Shown here: positions 1 through 11,668 of the stretch, piece by piece
Layout: the number at the start of each line of letters is the position of its first letter
How positions within the stretch are numbered: position 1 is the stretch's first letter
The notes under the pieces: model-generated
The model's input: only the letters and a program-made list of their open reading frames with translations
The model's database searches: none
What the model was told of the DNA's origin: nothing
Translations under genes and position numbers: made by a program
Source: Rhodamnia argentea
Taxonomy: Eukaryota > Streptophyta > Magnoliopsida > Myrtales > Myrtaceae
DNA: 64,000 nucleotides
Direction: 5' to 3'
Assembly (NCBI RefSeq): GCF_020921035.1
Contig: NC_063155.1
Span: 19,487,311-19,551,310, forward strand

Positions 1-3000
1 TAAGTGTCATATCTGCAGAGGTTTTGGGTTGTCATCAACTTGTAAGCAAGCGCATGCTAAAAGCGCAGCATCACTATTTCTCTTCAAAAGCCAAAAAAGT
101 TACAATTTAGAGAGTCGGCGACGGAAAACATTGATAGTCCGAAAATTTACCTGTAATCTGGCCCAGCAGCGAAGTGTCATTTTTCTGTGACACAATTTCC
201 GCTAGTTTTAGAATCTCACTGTCATTTAGCAAAGAAACCAAATTGTATGCTGCCAAGAAATTTTGAAATACCAAAACCTCCAAACCGCTCTCGGGTTTAT
301 TTGACAGTTTTGCTTTCCATTCCCTAGCCAGCTTCATCGCTCCTTCTTTAACCTCATGCGTTACTGTAGGCGAAATTCTCACCAGCTGCTCTAATAGAAC
401 AATTTGACTCCTCAAAATGTCTGTCTCCAAATTCATATCCTTACTGTTTGAATATTGAGTATAAGACCCCGCAAAAACATCCAGAACAAGTTTTGCAGGG
501 TCAGATGAGTTTTGCAGTTTATGTGAGATTTCTTTGCATATCATAGCATTCTCATTCAAAACCTCAGTGTGAACAAGCTGCATATCTTTTCTAGCTGAGA
601 CAGTTGGTAGTGGTGGATTAACAACAGAAGAATCACCTGCATTGCTCACAGCAAAATTTTCTGGTTCCTCCGTCTCTCTTAGCCAATGTTGACTATATCC
701 AAAAGAACCTGTCAAACACAAGTCAACAATTAAGAATCTGAACTGCCTTTATCAAGATGACAGCACAAAACGTGGTTTGCCATGAGGATTTTGGAATGAC
801 GACGAGATGAAAATCTTAAGCTAAGGAAAGTCCAACATCGAAAGAGAGGACATAACTGATCTCAATTCTAAAATGCAGAGCAAGCATCGTCAAAGCAAGC
901 CAAAAAGTTTCAGCTTCCCAGTTAAGCATATTAGGAGAAATGTTTGCAAGCTCCAACTATAGAGCTTGACCTACTGGATGGAACTTTCGGAAAAGATATA
1001 TATGTATGTACCTAGCATAATGGCTGAACACATATAAATGGATTTGGCATTTTAATCCAAAAGATAGAAAAGAAGGGGTTAAAGAGGTACCTTTATGGAT
1101 TCGTTTTGTCAACTTTGGATTATATTCCAAATGAGACAAGCATAGTTTGATCAAACTGTACATGAGTTATAACACCAAGCAAGTCATCGGTATACAATTT
1201 TTCCTGTGCTCTTTAGTGAAAAGGGTGAATCATTTCAAAGGTGAAATCGAACTGTAAAATGTAAAAGGGATTTGAATGAATTTGCAGATCGGATATATAA
1301 AATTCACAAAATATAGCACAAACAAGTCTACGGTCAATGATTTGATGAAAAGTTGAACCTAAAGAAGAAAATAGTCATTAGCATCCCCAAGATTGTTCAT
1401 TGGACCAAATGAATAATCGGTGCGATATCTGCAATACGTGGGTTACCTCATCTCTCACAAGACCACATACAGAGCCATCACCATGTTTCAAAACTTTGTT
1501 TGCATAAAGAGACAAACATTAAAGTCGCATGAATAAAATAGCAAAAACCAGGCATAATATGATAAAGAAACTGGCAACCACATTCAACATTTTAAGTCAA
1601 TAGCTGCATCTCCGCTTACCAGGCGGCACGGCTGAAGAGCCAGGGACCTGTTGCAATTCCTGTGCTACTTGAAACTGTGACACATAATTGAGAAGATCAT
1701 GAATTTCATTTGCGTTGAACGCAGAAGCTAGCTTATATGCCTCTAAAAGCTTCAAAAAATCCCAGACCTCCAAAGAATACTCCTGTGATAGGGAAAATTT
1801 CAGCTTCCCTTTCCATTCAACAGCCAGTTTCATTGCAGCTTCCCTCTGCTGAGGCTTAATCTCCACTGAAGATCGTATGAAATTCTCCAACAGGAAGATA
1901 CAACTCCTTCTAATCACCCCAATATCTAATAACTCATCTCCATTCCCTGAATTCTGGGGGTAAAACCCTTCCATGGCATCTACGACCAACTTTGCAGCAT
2001 TAGCTGATGTTTTAATAATCTCCAGCACCTTATGGCACACTCTATTGAGCTCGTGAAAATGTTGATATATGAACATCTGCATTTTCTTTCCATCAAAAGC
2101 GATTGTGGATTGAGGATTTACACATGAAGCCAGAACAGGTCCATATTGGTCTTTCCAATTTTGCGCCATTACCCCAGAACGGCCACTACTCCTCTCTCTC
2201 AAATCCATTTCCGGGGAGCACTTCTCAATTGATTTTTCAGTTGAATCAAGCCGTTGCCGCAACAATTCCAGCTCCATACATTGCTCATTACATTCTTTCT
2301 TTTTCATTTCAAGTAGCTGAGAGTGTTCTCCAATTGACACGTCAAGCTTATAAAGTTTCTTTTCTTTAAGTCCAAGCTCTGCGACGCATTCCCTGCTTCT
2401 CTTCTGAACGGAATCCAGCTGCCTTGTTTTAGACTCAAGCTCTTGAGAGCATTCAGTAATGGATTCTTGTATCAAATCATATTGTTTATTTTTGGACTCG
2501 AGGGCCTTGGCGCATTCAAGAGTTGAGGTTTGAATGAAAGCTAACTCTTGCTCTTTCAAACGGAGTTGCTCTGCACTCTCTGCAATATCAATTTGGATGG
2601 ACTCTAGCTGTCTCTTTTTCGAGGCAAGCTCAAGATTTCGGACTTTGATAGATGCTTGGACCGCATTCAATTCCCCACTTTTCAACTCAAGAGCTTTGGC
2701 AACCTCTTCTAGTTTTGCCTGGACTGAACCCAACTTGTCCACTTTCGCGCCGAGTTCACGAGCATTTTCCTCGAGCAAACTCTGCACTGACTCGACTTTC
2801 TTCTCCTTCAAGTCCAATTCCTGTCGCAGCAACTCCACCTCCTCCTTCTTCGAACCGTAATCCCGGCAGCATTCATCAGTTGCGTGCATTAAATATCGCA
2901 GCTCCTCCTCCTTGTCCCTGAGCAGAGAGTCACACTCGGTAAGTGCGTCTCGCTTCAGAATCAGTTCACTCTCCTTCTTCCTATGTTCATCCCTGCATTC

Positions 3001-3330
3001 CTCGAGCCGCGTCTCCACCGACCTCAGGTCCATCTTCTTCTTCCGGACCTCCTCCTCGCACTCCTCGACCCTCTGCCACGCCGACCGCAGCCCGTCCTCC
3101 CGCGACTCGACCTCGCGGGCACGCTCCGCGAGCGACCTCTGGCCCTCGTCGAGCTCCTTGGCGCGGCGCTCGAGCGATCCGCGGATGCCATCGAAGCGCT
3201 CCTCCAGGTCCTTCCACTGGAGCGTGAACGAGAGGACAGAGGACGCCTGAGACTGCACTTGCTGGAACGCCTTGAAAAGGGTCTCCCTCTGCGACTCCGC
3301 CCGCTTCAGCTCGCCGGAGATTTCGTCCAT
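1..3330 (-). CDS. FRIGIDA-like protein (FRL5 type), 3' end outside window
   Basis: Plant FRIGIDA-like protein; founders of the family act in nuclear transcription complexes controlling flowering. CDS exon 1 is 3330..1620 and exon 2 is 708..151, joined in phase (G|GT). A further exon may start near position 14 (acceptor ctgcag), so the gene continues past the left edge. I place the start at the ATG at 3330 (MDEISGELKR); the reading frame extends 12 codons upstream but only from a GTG. Residues about 1-400 form a long coiled coil of repeated heptad blocks, each with a conserved Cys. About residues 420-560 hold one FRIGIDA domain (LVVDAMEGFYP, AMKLAVEWKGKL) and exon 2 holds a second, shorter one (LVLDVFAGSYTQ, AMKLAREWKAKL). 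Coiled coil plus repeated FRIGIDA domains fits FRL5-like members rather than FRI itself. The exact role is inferred only from family. Confidence 0.85.
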
Positions 3331-3654
3331 CGAAGAAGCACCCGCACCAGAAACCACACACCCCACCTACATAGATTAGAGTTTTACGAAGGAGCGTAAC
3401 GTAAACGTCACACGATGAGGATTGAGGGCGAACTGTTGAGGTTGATGTCTTGTATTCTGTTATTCAAGAGATTATGAGGCGGTTCCGAAAAGCCCCCTAC
3501 GCTTGGACAGCACGGGGGTCCCGCTCCCCGGTGAGCGGGCGGGGGTCCCGGGGGCCGCCCCGGCGGGGGTCGCGGGGGCGGCGCCCCTGAGCCGCCGCAG
3601 GCGTTTTATGTTCGGTTATAGAAGGTTTTCTATGGAAAAATTAAATATTTTAGG
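3331..3654. other. FRL upstream region with a GC-rich block
   Basis: This stretch is the presumed 5' UTR and promoter of the FRIGIDA-like gene. Positions about 3497-3600 are an abrupt, almost pure G/C block built from variations of gggggtccc and ccgcc, in an otherwise AT-rich surrounding. No TATA box is obvious. No coding region is supported. Confidence 0.5.
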
Positions 3655-4173
3655 GGGTTAATACCACGGAAAACCCCAAACCGGTACACTTGTGACAAAT
3701 TTACCCCAAATTATTTTTTTGACCATATAAAACTCCAAACTGGTATACCTGTGACAAATTTACCCTAAACTGGTACACATGTGACAAATTTACCATCCGT
3801 TAATTTTCATTAAATTTAAGCGTCAAACTGTTGATTTGGTGACACGTGACGGTTGACAGGTATACCAGTATGGAGTTTTGACCATCCGCTTGTCATGCAT
3901 TTATCAATTTGAAATTTTTCGTGATATTAAATCAATTTAACTAGGGTAAATTTGTCACAGGTGTACCAGTTTAGGGTATTTCGTGGTCAAAAGAATTAGT
4001 TTATGGTAAATTTGTCACAGATATACCGGTTTAGGATTTTTGGTGGTCAAAAATATAGTTTGGGGTAAATTTGTCACATGTGTACCGGTTTGAGGTTTTT
4101 CGTGGTCAAAAAAATAATTTAGGGTAAATTTGTCACGGGTGTACCAGTTTAGGGTTTTTCATGGTATTAACCC
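3655..4173. mobile_element. Mutator-type MITE with internal tandem sub-repeats
   Basis: A 519-bp element bounded by perfect inverted termini GGGTTAATACCA and TGGTATTAACCC and by a perfect 9-bp target duplication TATTTTAGG (3646-3654 and 4174-4182). A 9-bp duplication is the hallmark of Mutator-like elements. Inside, a motif of about 60 bp (ggtaaatttgtcaca, gtaccggttt, gtttttcgtggtcaaaa) occurs about five times in the right part and in inverted orientation about three times in the left part, so the two halves can fold on each other. No coding capacity. Confidence 0.85.
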
Positions 4174-4182
4174 TATTTTAGG

Positions 4183-6784
4183 CTATGTGGGCAATTTTGT
4201 AATTTGTGCCATGTAGGGTTTCGCTATATATATTTAGGGCGAAACGGGTCTCTGTAACAGAGAGGGTGTGAGAAAGAGCGGGTGTACACTTTTCTACGTT
4301 ATTAGTGAAACAGATCTCATCTCCCCGTGGACGTAGGTAGGCGGAATATCTCCGCCGCCGAACCACATAAATTCTTGTATTGTGCGAATTTCCATTACTT
4401 TCTTGCATCATTGATAGGATCGAATTTAGATATTTGACACGAACACGGCGATCGATGCGAGAGGCGAGACGGCATTCGGGAAATGCGGATGCTGAAGAGA
4501 GAGAGAGAGAGAGTGGCCTCTCTTGTTAGCGAAGAAAGAGAAATTGAAGGGAGTCTGAACCATGAAGCAGAAGCGCGGTTGAGACCGGCCGGTGCATTAG
4601 TACGATGAGAGGAATGATAGTACGGAAACGGTGGATGGTTTTGCCAAGTGGGGTTGGATTGATGGGATAATGACGTAAATAATCCTGAATTTTGATCTAA
4701 CGTGTATTACGATCTCCGAACTTTAAAGTTGTTCAATATGATACTTAAACTTTAACTTAATATTCAATATTATCCCCGAACTTTTAGTTTGTTCAATGTG
4801 ATTCCTAAATTTTTGCTACATATTCAATATAGTCCATGAATTATATGTAAATATTCAATATAGTCCTTCTATTAATTTAAGATCGGGAATAATAATAAAC
4901 ATTTTCATATGATTTAGAGACTAAGTTAAATATGTACTAAAAATTCAGGAATTACATTAAAAAAGTCAAAAGTTTAGAAATCATATTACACATTGAGCTA
5001 AAGTTTAAGGATTATATTGAATTAATTAAAAATTTATGAATTACATTATACATTAGATCAAAATTAAGAGACTATTTGTGTTATTTTCCTTGATTGATTG
5101 ATAGCGTTTCCTGACAATCATTTCCAAGTGGGTTCCGCTAGTGTTGCGTGACAGACCAAGGAAGCCGCGGCTTCGTCGGACTGTGAGTGACGTGAGGAGA
5201 GAGAAAGGCGTGCATGTAACGGAGGAATGGGTCGTCGGTGACGTGGATCATGGATGCTCTCGCCCCAATGGATGCAAATGAATTGACGAGATTTCGCCCC
5301 AAATTTGGAGATTTTCTTGGGCGAAACTTCTACTTTATGCCTTTTCTCACATGTCCCGCGAGATTAAGGCAATTGGGGTAGCAATAGCATTCTCGAGTAG
5401 CTTTGGCCTTCCAAAGTTTTAGCGTTCCATGACATCTTTCAATCATTTTGGTGCGAATTTTTGCTTCTTTAGCTTTAGGGCTTTAAAGAAGGCAAGTTCG
5501 GGGGCTAATGAATTATTTTACTCGTTCGTCAAGCAAGAACTTACGCCGGAGAAGTTTCACCATATCGCAGTTGGCACCGTGCATCCCAAGGGGGGACTCA
5601 GCGCAATGGTGGCGCCATGCCTAGGGTTGCACGACCTCGATGAGTAAGCTGTGCCACCAAGATGACTGACGCGAGAGAATCGTATTGAGGGCCCAGGCGA
5701 AACTCAGCACTCCTAAAATGCGTTGACGGTTGTTCGATGCTCTCGCATCCCCTCTCTTGGGGTCGTACAATCCCTCGACCCCTTGCTTGAATATCCTATT
5801 GACTCAATGCATATCATGAAAGACAAAAGGTTTTCGAATTCCTGATTTCTCTATTTTTGGTGTATACAAAAATCCGATACTGCACATGCAATTTACATAT
5901 TGACTTCTATGGAATATCTCAAAATTCTATAAGGGTACCGCAAAAGTACACGTTAAGGAAACAATTAAGGAAGTTCTTTAGTTTCTAAGGCAATATTGCC
6001 TTCGCGTTCATAACTTGAAATTGAATTATTTCAAATAAATTAAACTTAACAAGTGCCCGCAGAGGGCTCTTTAACGATACCCATACACATACCTAAAACC
6101 TAAGGGTAAAGCTTTATAATCTACAAATCCTACATGGTCAAACAAATTTTAATGTGTTAGTCAGTACATAGAATAAAAGGAAGCCATCAACATGATGCAC
6201 CATAAACTTAAGTCAGCCACGGATCGAAGTTGCAGATATAGAATTACTATCTTGGATATGTATTTAGGGTACGAACACATTCACTCTACAGACTAGATTT
6301 TATCAATGGAGTACTTCCACCCTCCATGATTCCATATGGAAGTTACAAAAGATATCCATTTTCGCTTAGGTTGGCCCATCAGAAAGTAACAGACCGCTGT
6401 TGTGGTTAGATATCTATATCAGAACTATAAAACAAGATTTTCCCTTGTTCCTCAAATTCGAAAGCAATACAGAAGGTGTGAGATCCGCCTGGCAGAATAC
6501 GAGTTACAATGTACAATTTGCGTCAAGTCCTAATAGAAGGTTAAAAAACTTATCACACTACAGGAAAGCGAGTATCCAGCATACATACCCTGAAACTTGC
6601 AACCAACAAACGTTCTCATTTTGTGACTAGTCTCTCAAGAATCAGCTTGGACCAACATGACTTCAGGTTCAGGAAGTCCTTCAATTCTTGCCTTCATTTC
6701 CACAAATCGCTTACCATGTTAAGTCACCAAAAAGCAAAGGCTAGGGAAGGGAGCTTAGTCTCAATCACTGTCCTGAACTGCTCA
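4183..6784. other. Intergenic, one AT-rich MITE-like element, 3' flank of TRAPP gene
   Basis: No gene is supported here. It contains a short GA run near 4498-4514, an AT-rich inverted-repeat element (listed separately, about 4665-5090), and unremarkable single-copy-looking DNA. The right end (about 6300-6784) is likely the 3' UTR of the minus-strand TRAPP subunit gene, whose stop codon lies at 6785. Confidence 0.5.
4665..5090. mobile_element. AT-rich MITE-like inverted-repeat element
   Basis: The left end (ggataatgacgtaaataatc, then gaattttgatctaacgtgta) is matched in inverted orientation by the right end (tacattagatcaaaattaag, then agactatttgtgttattttcc). The interior consists of degenerate repeats of the type gttcaatatgatnnttaaact. 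Flanks TGGATTGAT and TTGATTGAT differ at one of nine bases and may be a target duplication. A related half element lies at about 41600-41930. The class is not certain. Confidence 0.55.
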
Positions 6785-9516
6785 TCACGCCTTTATGCGA
6801 ATAACGAACGAGCCTGTTTATTCATATGAAGAGTAGAACAGGTGAGAATTAGATAGTGTGATAGCAAATCCCATGCAGGAGAAGTAGTTTAAAACCTCAA
6901 ATAACAAATACAAAATTAAATGACAAACAACAAGCTGCAAAGTGGAAAGATGGATCGTAAAAGCAATAAAAATATTATCCTAGTGTACGTAGGATTAAAA
7001 GAAAGGTCCCGGTAGAGTAGAAAAGGCAAGAAACATCATTTCTTAGCTCTGCCATCGACAAATTCAAGGTCAACATCTCATGATCCTTATTAGCACAAAA
7101 TGCCAGTGGTATCACTGTGGAAGCAACCTTCAATAAATTCATAGTTTGACTCAACATTTTCCTGACTAAACCTCCAAAGGTACTTCCAACTGCATGTTCC
7201 GACTGGTCTCAACTTTCATTTATAAATTTTATCTTTATTTTTTTGACATAGACTGAGTCAGCCAAAACTATAATATATGGGATCTAGGCAGCTAACATCA
7301 AACTCGATGCATCATCTTTCACCTAAAAAGAAAATCCAAAGGCCTGCACATCAAACAAACGTTGCAAATGATTGCACTTGAAAGCTAACTGCTTCCACAT
7401 AATATGAGGACACTGACGCAGAACAGAATGGTTAACACAGATGATGGATGCATCTGACCACAAAGTGAAGAAAATCCATAGATCAAAAGCTTTCTAATTT
7501 GTGTTTTTAGGGTTGCGGTGGGTGTTATCAGACCCAGATAAAGTCATTGTATGTGAGACAATGTGTTATATTAGGTAATAAAGTCTCTACAGGAGTTGGA
7601 GATCGGTATTTCTAAGCATCAAATTATCTCCTGGAAATTCTCATGGAAATTAGCAAGTCCTAAAAGAACATCATTTATACTGAGGCACAGTAACGAAAAG
7701 CTCAGAGAAAACTGGGAAGAAGAACTGAACAAACTTTTTGCTAGGCCTTGCTTACAGATACTGCAGGGGAAGAGAAAAGATTCAGCCATTACTAGGTTGT
7801 AAGGAGAGCATATACTGCAAATTGGTAATGATCAACAAAATGGAAAATGAAATTTAGTAACGAGAACCTTATATACAGAATGACCACTAAACTACGGCAC
7901 AAATGCAATGGTTAGAAGTAATAATTAGGAAGCTATTTAATTGTGATAATAAAAACTGACAGATTCACTTAAAGGATCCCACCAGAGTTTCTACATCAGC
8001 ATCACGTCAAAGAAGGCCACGCAGAGATAGTTTAAAGAAGCCCAGTAGATAGACATATAGACTAGAGGAATAGCGGCGAAAACTAAATCATGAAAAAAAA
8101 CAAAGGGGTGATGCTAGCAGCTAGAATCAAGTCCCACTGTTGGTTCAACTTCACCTTAGTTACCTAAATCAGCAATCAACTTTATGCAGTTATTTAAAGT
8201 CAAGAAAGTGGTTCAACAGATTTGCAACTGACTCTAAATGAAGCTAAGAAAGGATCGCGGGGTGTATGCAGTTGGCCAACAGACAAGAAATACATGTACT
8301 GAAAAAGGCCAAAAAAAGAGAGAAAGAAAGGAACCAAACATGTACCTTACCAGAAAGAATGTCAATTAACATTAGATAAAGTCGATTACTTACATGCAGG
8401 GAGATTGGAAATATCTGCTGAAACAGCACAAGGAATCCCCAAGTTTGAAAGAGCCCCTCTTATGATTCCACAAGGAAAATAGAGATGCATGCTCATTGCT
8501 TCTGTTGCCTTGTTCTCACCCTCCTGACCCGTTTCAAGTGATGGCTCGACGGACATGCGAGAAAGCCAACGGAAGCGATTATCTTGCAGCACAAATGTAC
8601 CCTACAAGATAAACACAATATAAGCCATTGATATTCAACAAACAGCACTATCCATGAGATAAAATGCAAGTAAGGGATTCATAAATTTCCAATACTCTAT
8701 GATTAGTCTTCAAATTGTCAATCTGTTTCTTGAAAACTTCCGACCAAAAGTCCTTGCATATGAACTTGATTGCTTCCAAATGGTCACTAAAACGAGGTCG
8801 CTCCATGGTGTACCTATTAGCAGAAGTACAACCACATAAGCCACACTTCTAGCAATGAATGCAAGTACTCAGCACATGGCGAGAGATCAGCTGTCAAATC
8901 CACACCACCAATACAAAACTTCAAGCAGAAAAAAATACCAACTCAGAACCACCACCTTTCTCATTCCGTCAAACTATCAATTAAAACACTCAATCCTCAC
9001 TCAAGTGTCCAGATCTAAGGCCCTAACATTGCAGAATCACGACAAACAAACCAATTCACCGACAATCGATTCAGCAATTACACACTGAAGCAGATACCCA
9101 GAAAATAAGACTTTAGACACTCGATCTCACCACATCATCAACTTGAGCGCACAGAACCAGAAGGAAACACGAATTAGGGCACTGACACATCAATGCATCA
9201 GGAACAGTGTAGCCAACAACAAACCCCGAGCATTTCAAGAATCCACCGTGATGGGAATTATGAAGAACAAACAGAAAGGATTCAAAAATCAGGATCGAAA
9301 TCTACACCGAGGCACCAGTAGAATTAATCAACGGGGAAAACAAAAGAGCTGATCAAAACCGTACCTTTCGGAGAGCTGATGACCGACCTGATAGCCGATG
9401 GCCTCGATCCTGCGGGCAGCGAGGTCGGACTTATCGGCGTAGAAGCGATTGCAAAAAGAAAACACCATTTCGGTCACGAGGCTGTCTATGCAGCTTTCTG
9501 AAACCTCCCGCCCCAT
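6785..9516 (-). CDS. TRAPP complex subunit 6 (Trs33/TRAPPC6B homologue)
   Basis: Small core subunit of the TRAPP tethering complex, which activates Rab GTPases at the ER-Golgi and trans-Golgi. Four exons were rebuilt: 9516..9365, 8813..8696, 8601..8394 and 6813..6785, all with GT-AG introns and consistent phase, giving 168 residues. The start is [14 protein letters not shown]. Family motifs are plain: [19 protein letters not shown] (exon 1), FICKDFW (exon 2), [12 protein letters not shown] and [15 protein letters not shown] (exon 3). The last exon is only 29 nt, encoding the end of a split Cys codon plus SFVIRIKA, and lies 1.58 kb away, which a simple ORF search would miss. Length and ends match plant orthologues as I recall them. 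A CT-rich stretch at 9517-9540 covers the leader. Confidence 0.93.
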
Positions 9517-9519
9517 TCT

Positions 9520-11060
9520 CTCTCTCTTTCTCTCTCTCTCTGCGCGCTTGGGAAGACGATGAGTTCGTCTTCAATGGGGTCGAAGTTAGCCTTTGGGCTG
9601 GGCTTGTAGAGTACGGACTTATACATTTTTCCTTATTTATTGAAATATCTATGTTCAGAAAAAAAAATTATTTATGAAGATAAAACTAATGTTCATATGC
9701 TAAATCCTATTTTACTGATTTAATATCTACCTTTATTGAATTTAATTGATTAATTCTCGAATTTTTGATTTTGGTTGATTCAATCCCCAATGGAAGAATC
9801 TCGTCATCTCAATAGAAAGACGTGTGTTTGCTCATTCGGATAAGGTAAACTTAGTTAATGGTAAAGATGACAAAATGAGTTTAAAACCTATATTTTAAAT
9901 CATATTTAAGGTTGTGAGTCATAAATGAGTTGCCTTAAGTTTTACAAGTAAGCTTATGTGGCTCGCTAATTAACAACTTATTGGTTATAAGTGATTTGCC
10001 TAATTAATTTAAGTGAATCATAAAAAGGTTTTTTGATTTTTTAATTTTTTTTAAGAGATCCGGCAAGGGTCGTTGGCCAACCCTTGCCACCCATAAAGTG
10101 TGGGCCGAGAAGCCCTCGATGGTTGTTGGCGTGGTCCCTCATCGGTTTTCGTGAAAATAAATAAAATAAGAAAAATTAAAATTTTTTGAAATTCATGTTA
10201 AAATTTACAAAATATCCACAATGTTTTAGTAATATAATTTTTTCAAAATTTTATAAGAAATAAGTTTTCCTAAATTGGATTAATATGAAAGTATTTTAAT
10301 AATATGGGTCAAGTCATGAATCAAATATGGGTCGAGAAATTTGCATGAGTCATTAACGGATTATATGGATCAATTTGGAAAACATCATTTATGACCCATC
10401 TTTTAACTCAAATTCAACGGGTTAGGTCAAATACATGTTACTTAAAACTTTTAAAACATATTAAGTTGGGTTCACAAAGTCCAACTAGTTGTGGGCTTTA
10501 GTGGATCCAAGAACAAACCCATGGACAACTCGTTTAAGCCCGAAAAGGTTACTAGCTAAAGACAAAAAAGAAAATATTGAGAAATAAAATAGGCAACCTG
10601 ATGTCGAAGAAGGGAGGGCAGAGGGCGAAGAGCACCCTATTGACGGTGCCCCTTCGCCGTCAACGTGTCGCCCACGGTGGCTAGTCTCTGCTGGCGGCAT
10701 CCGCAACAAGAGCGACGGTTCCGCAACTGTCTTCATCTCTTCCTTGCGTGATGGACAAAGTAATCATGCCCCTCCACCTCTAGCCCATCAAGAACCACCG
10801 CCACCGCCACCGCCACCGCCACTACTCAAGAACAATGACCCATAGAAGTTGATTACAACTTTCCTCTTCGATTCGCGCTATTCATCACCCCAGCTCCTTC
10901 GTCGAGGAATAGAATGGCCCTCTCTGATGGCCTCGAAAATGTTCACCTCGATTTCCTTGGATCCATAGGGAAGCTTTGGAGCCCTCTGCATGTCCATTAT
11001 TGCCCCATTTGCTCGGCGTCGCAGATTTTCCTTTGTCTTTTATTGGTCGGGAATTGTCCT
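9520..11060. other. Intergenic, AT-rich, no gene seen
   Basis: Holds AT-rich, low-complexity DNA. Fragments such as a GC-rich patch at 10070-10140 and phrases like gggtcaagtcatgaatcaaa near 10310 suggest eroded non-autonomous transposons, but I cannot define their ends. A run of ccgccaccg trinucleotides is at about 10797-10823. Short open frames show no family features. Confidence 0.4.
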
Positions 11061-11063
11061 TCT

Positions 11064-11668
11064 CCTTTAAAAGGGAAATTTTCAAATAAAGGTTTGAAGT
11101 GCCCTCATTTGTTCAAATAAAGGTCCGAAGTGATCTTTATTTTACATAATGATGTGAATTGGCCATGGCTATTTCAAACCTCGTCGAGCTTGCCAGCCGA
11201 CTAAATATTTCGAACGGTCAAAGGCATTTTCGGCAAAATATAATTTTAACCTAATTTCTAATTAAATTCACTTAAAAGAAAAGTTGAAACAAAAAAAAGG
11301 AAATACAAGGCGGCCCGCTGGCCTATGATCATCAACGGGTCGCCGACCCTCGATGAGGCGTTGACGACCCTACCGGCCATCATCGCTGCCCCCACCGAAA
11401 GGAGGGTAGCCTCTCGCTTGTGTTTCTTTTTTGCTAACGTTTAGTTTTTTCTTTGTTTTTAAAAAATAGAAAAAAGAAAAAAAGTACATGACGAAAATAC
11501 CACGACCGGCTCGTGAGTCGGGCCCCTTTTTTAAGATTGATATGGCCAATTAAGACTCTTATTTGAAAAAATGTTCACTTCAGACCCTCATTTGAAATAA
11601 TAACGACATTTCAGGCCCTTATTTAAAAGAATAAGGTCATTTTGGGTTCTTATTTAAAAAATTTCCCC
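11064..11668. mobile_element. Foldback/MITE-like element with long inverted ends
   Basis: The left end (gggaaattttcaaataaagg, then tgaagtgccctcatttgttc) is matched in inverted orientation by the right end (cttatttaaaagaataaggt, then gttcttatttaaaaaatttcccc). The motif 'rrggnctgaagtg...ttcaaataa' repeats within each arm. The centre carries a GC-rich segment (11310-11400). No clear target duplication was found. A related left arm occurs at about 45549-45760. No coding capacity. Confidence 0.55.

Noticed and set aside
2103-3399. Several open frames on the plus strand and a 124-codon minus frame opposite the FRIGIDA-like gene
   Set aside because: They are shadows of the coiled-coil gene in a GC-rich region and have no protein features of their own.
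3940-4170. Telomere-like text (gtttagggtttt) suggesting an interstitial telomere
   Set aside because: The motif is not in head-to-tail 7-bp arrays; it belongs to a longer unit of a Mutator-type MITE with a 9-bp target duplication.
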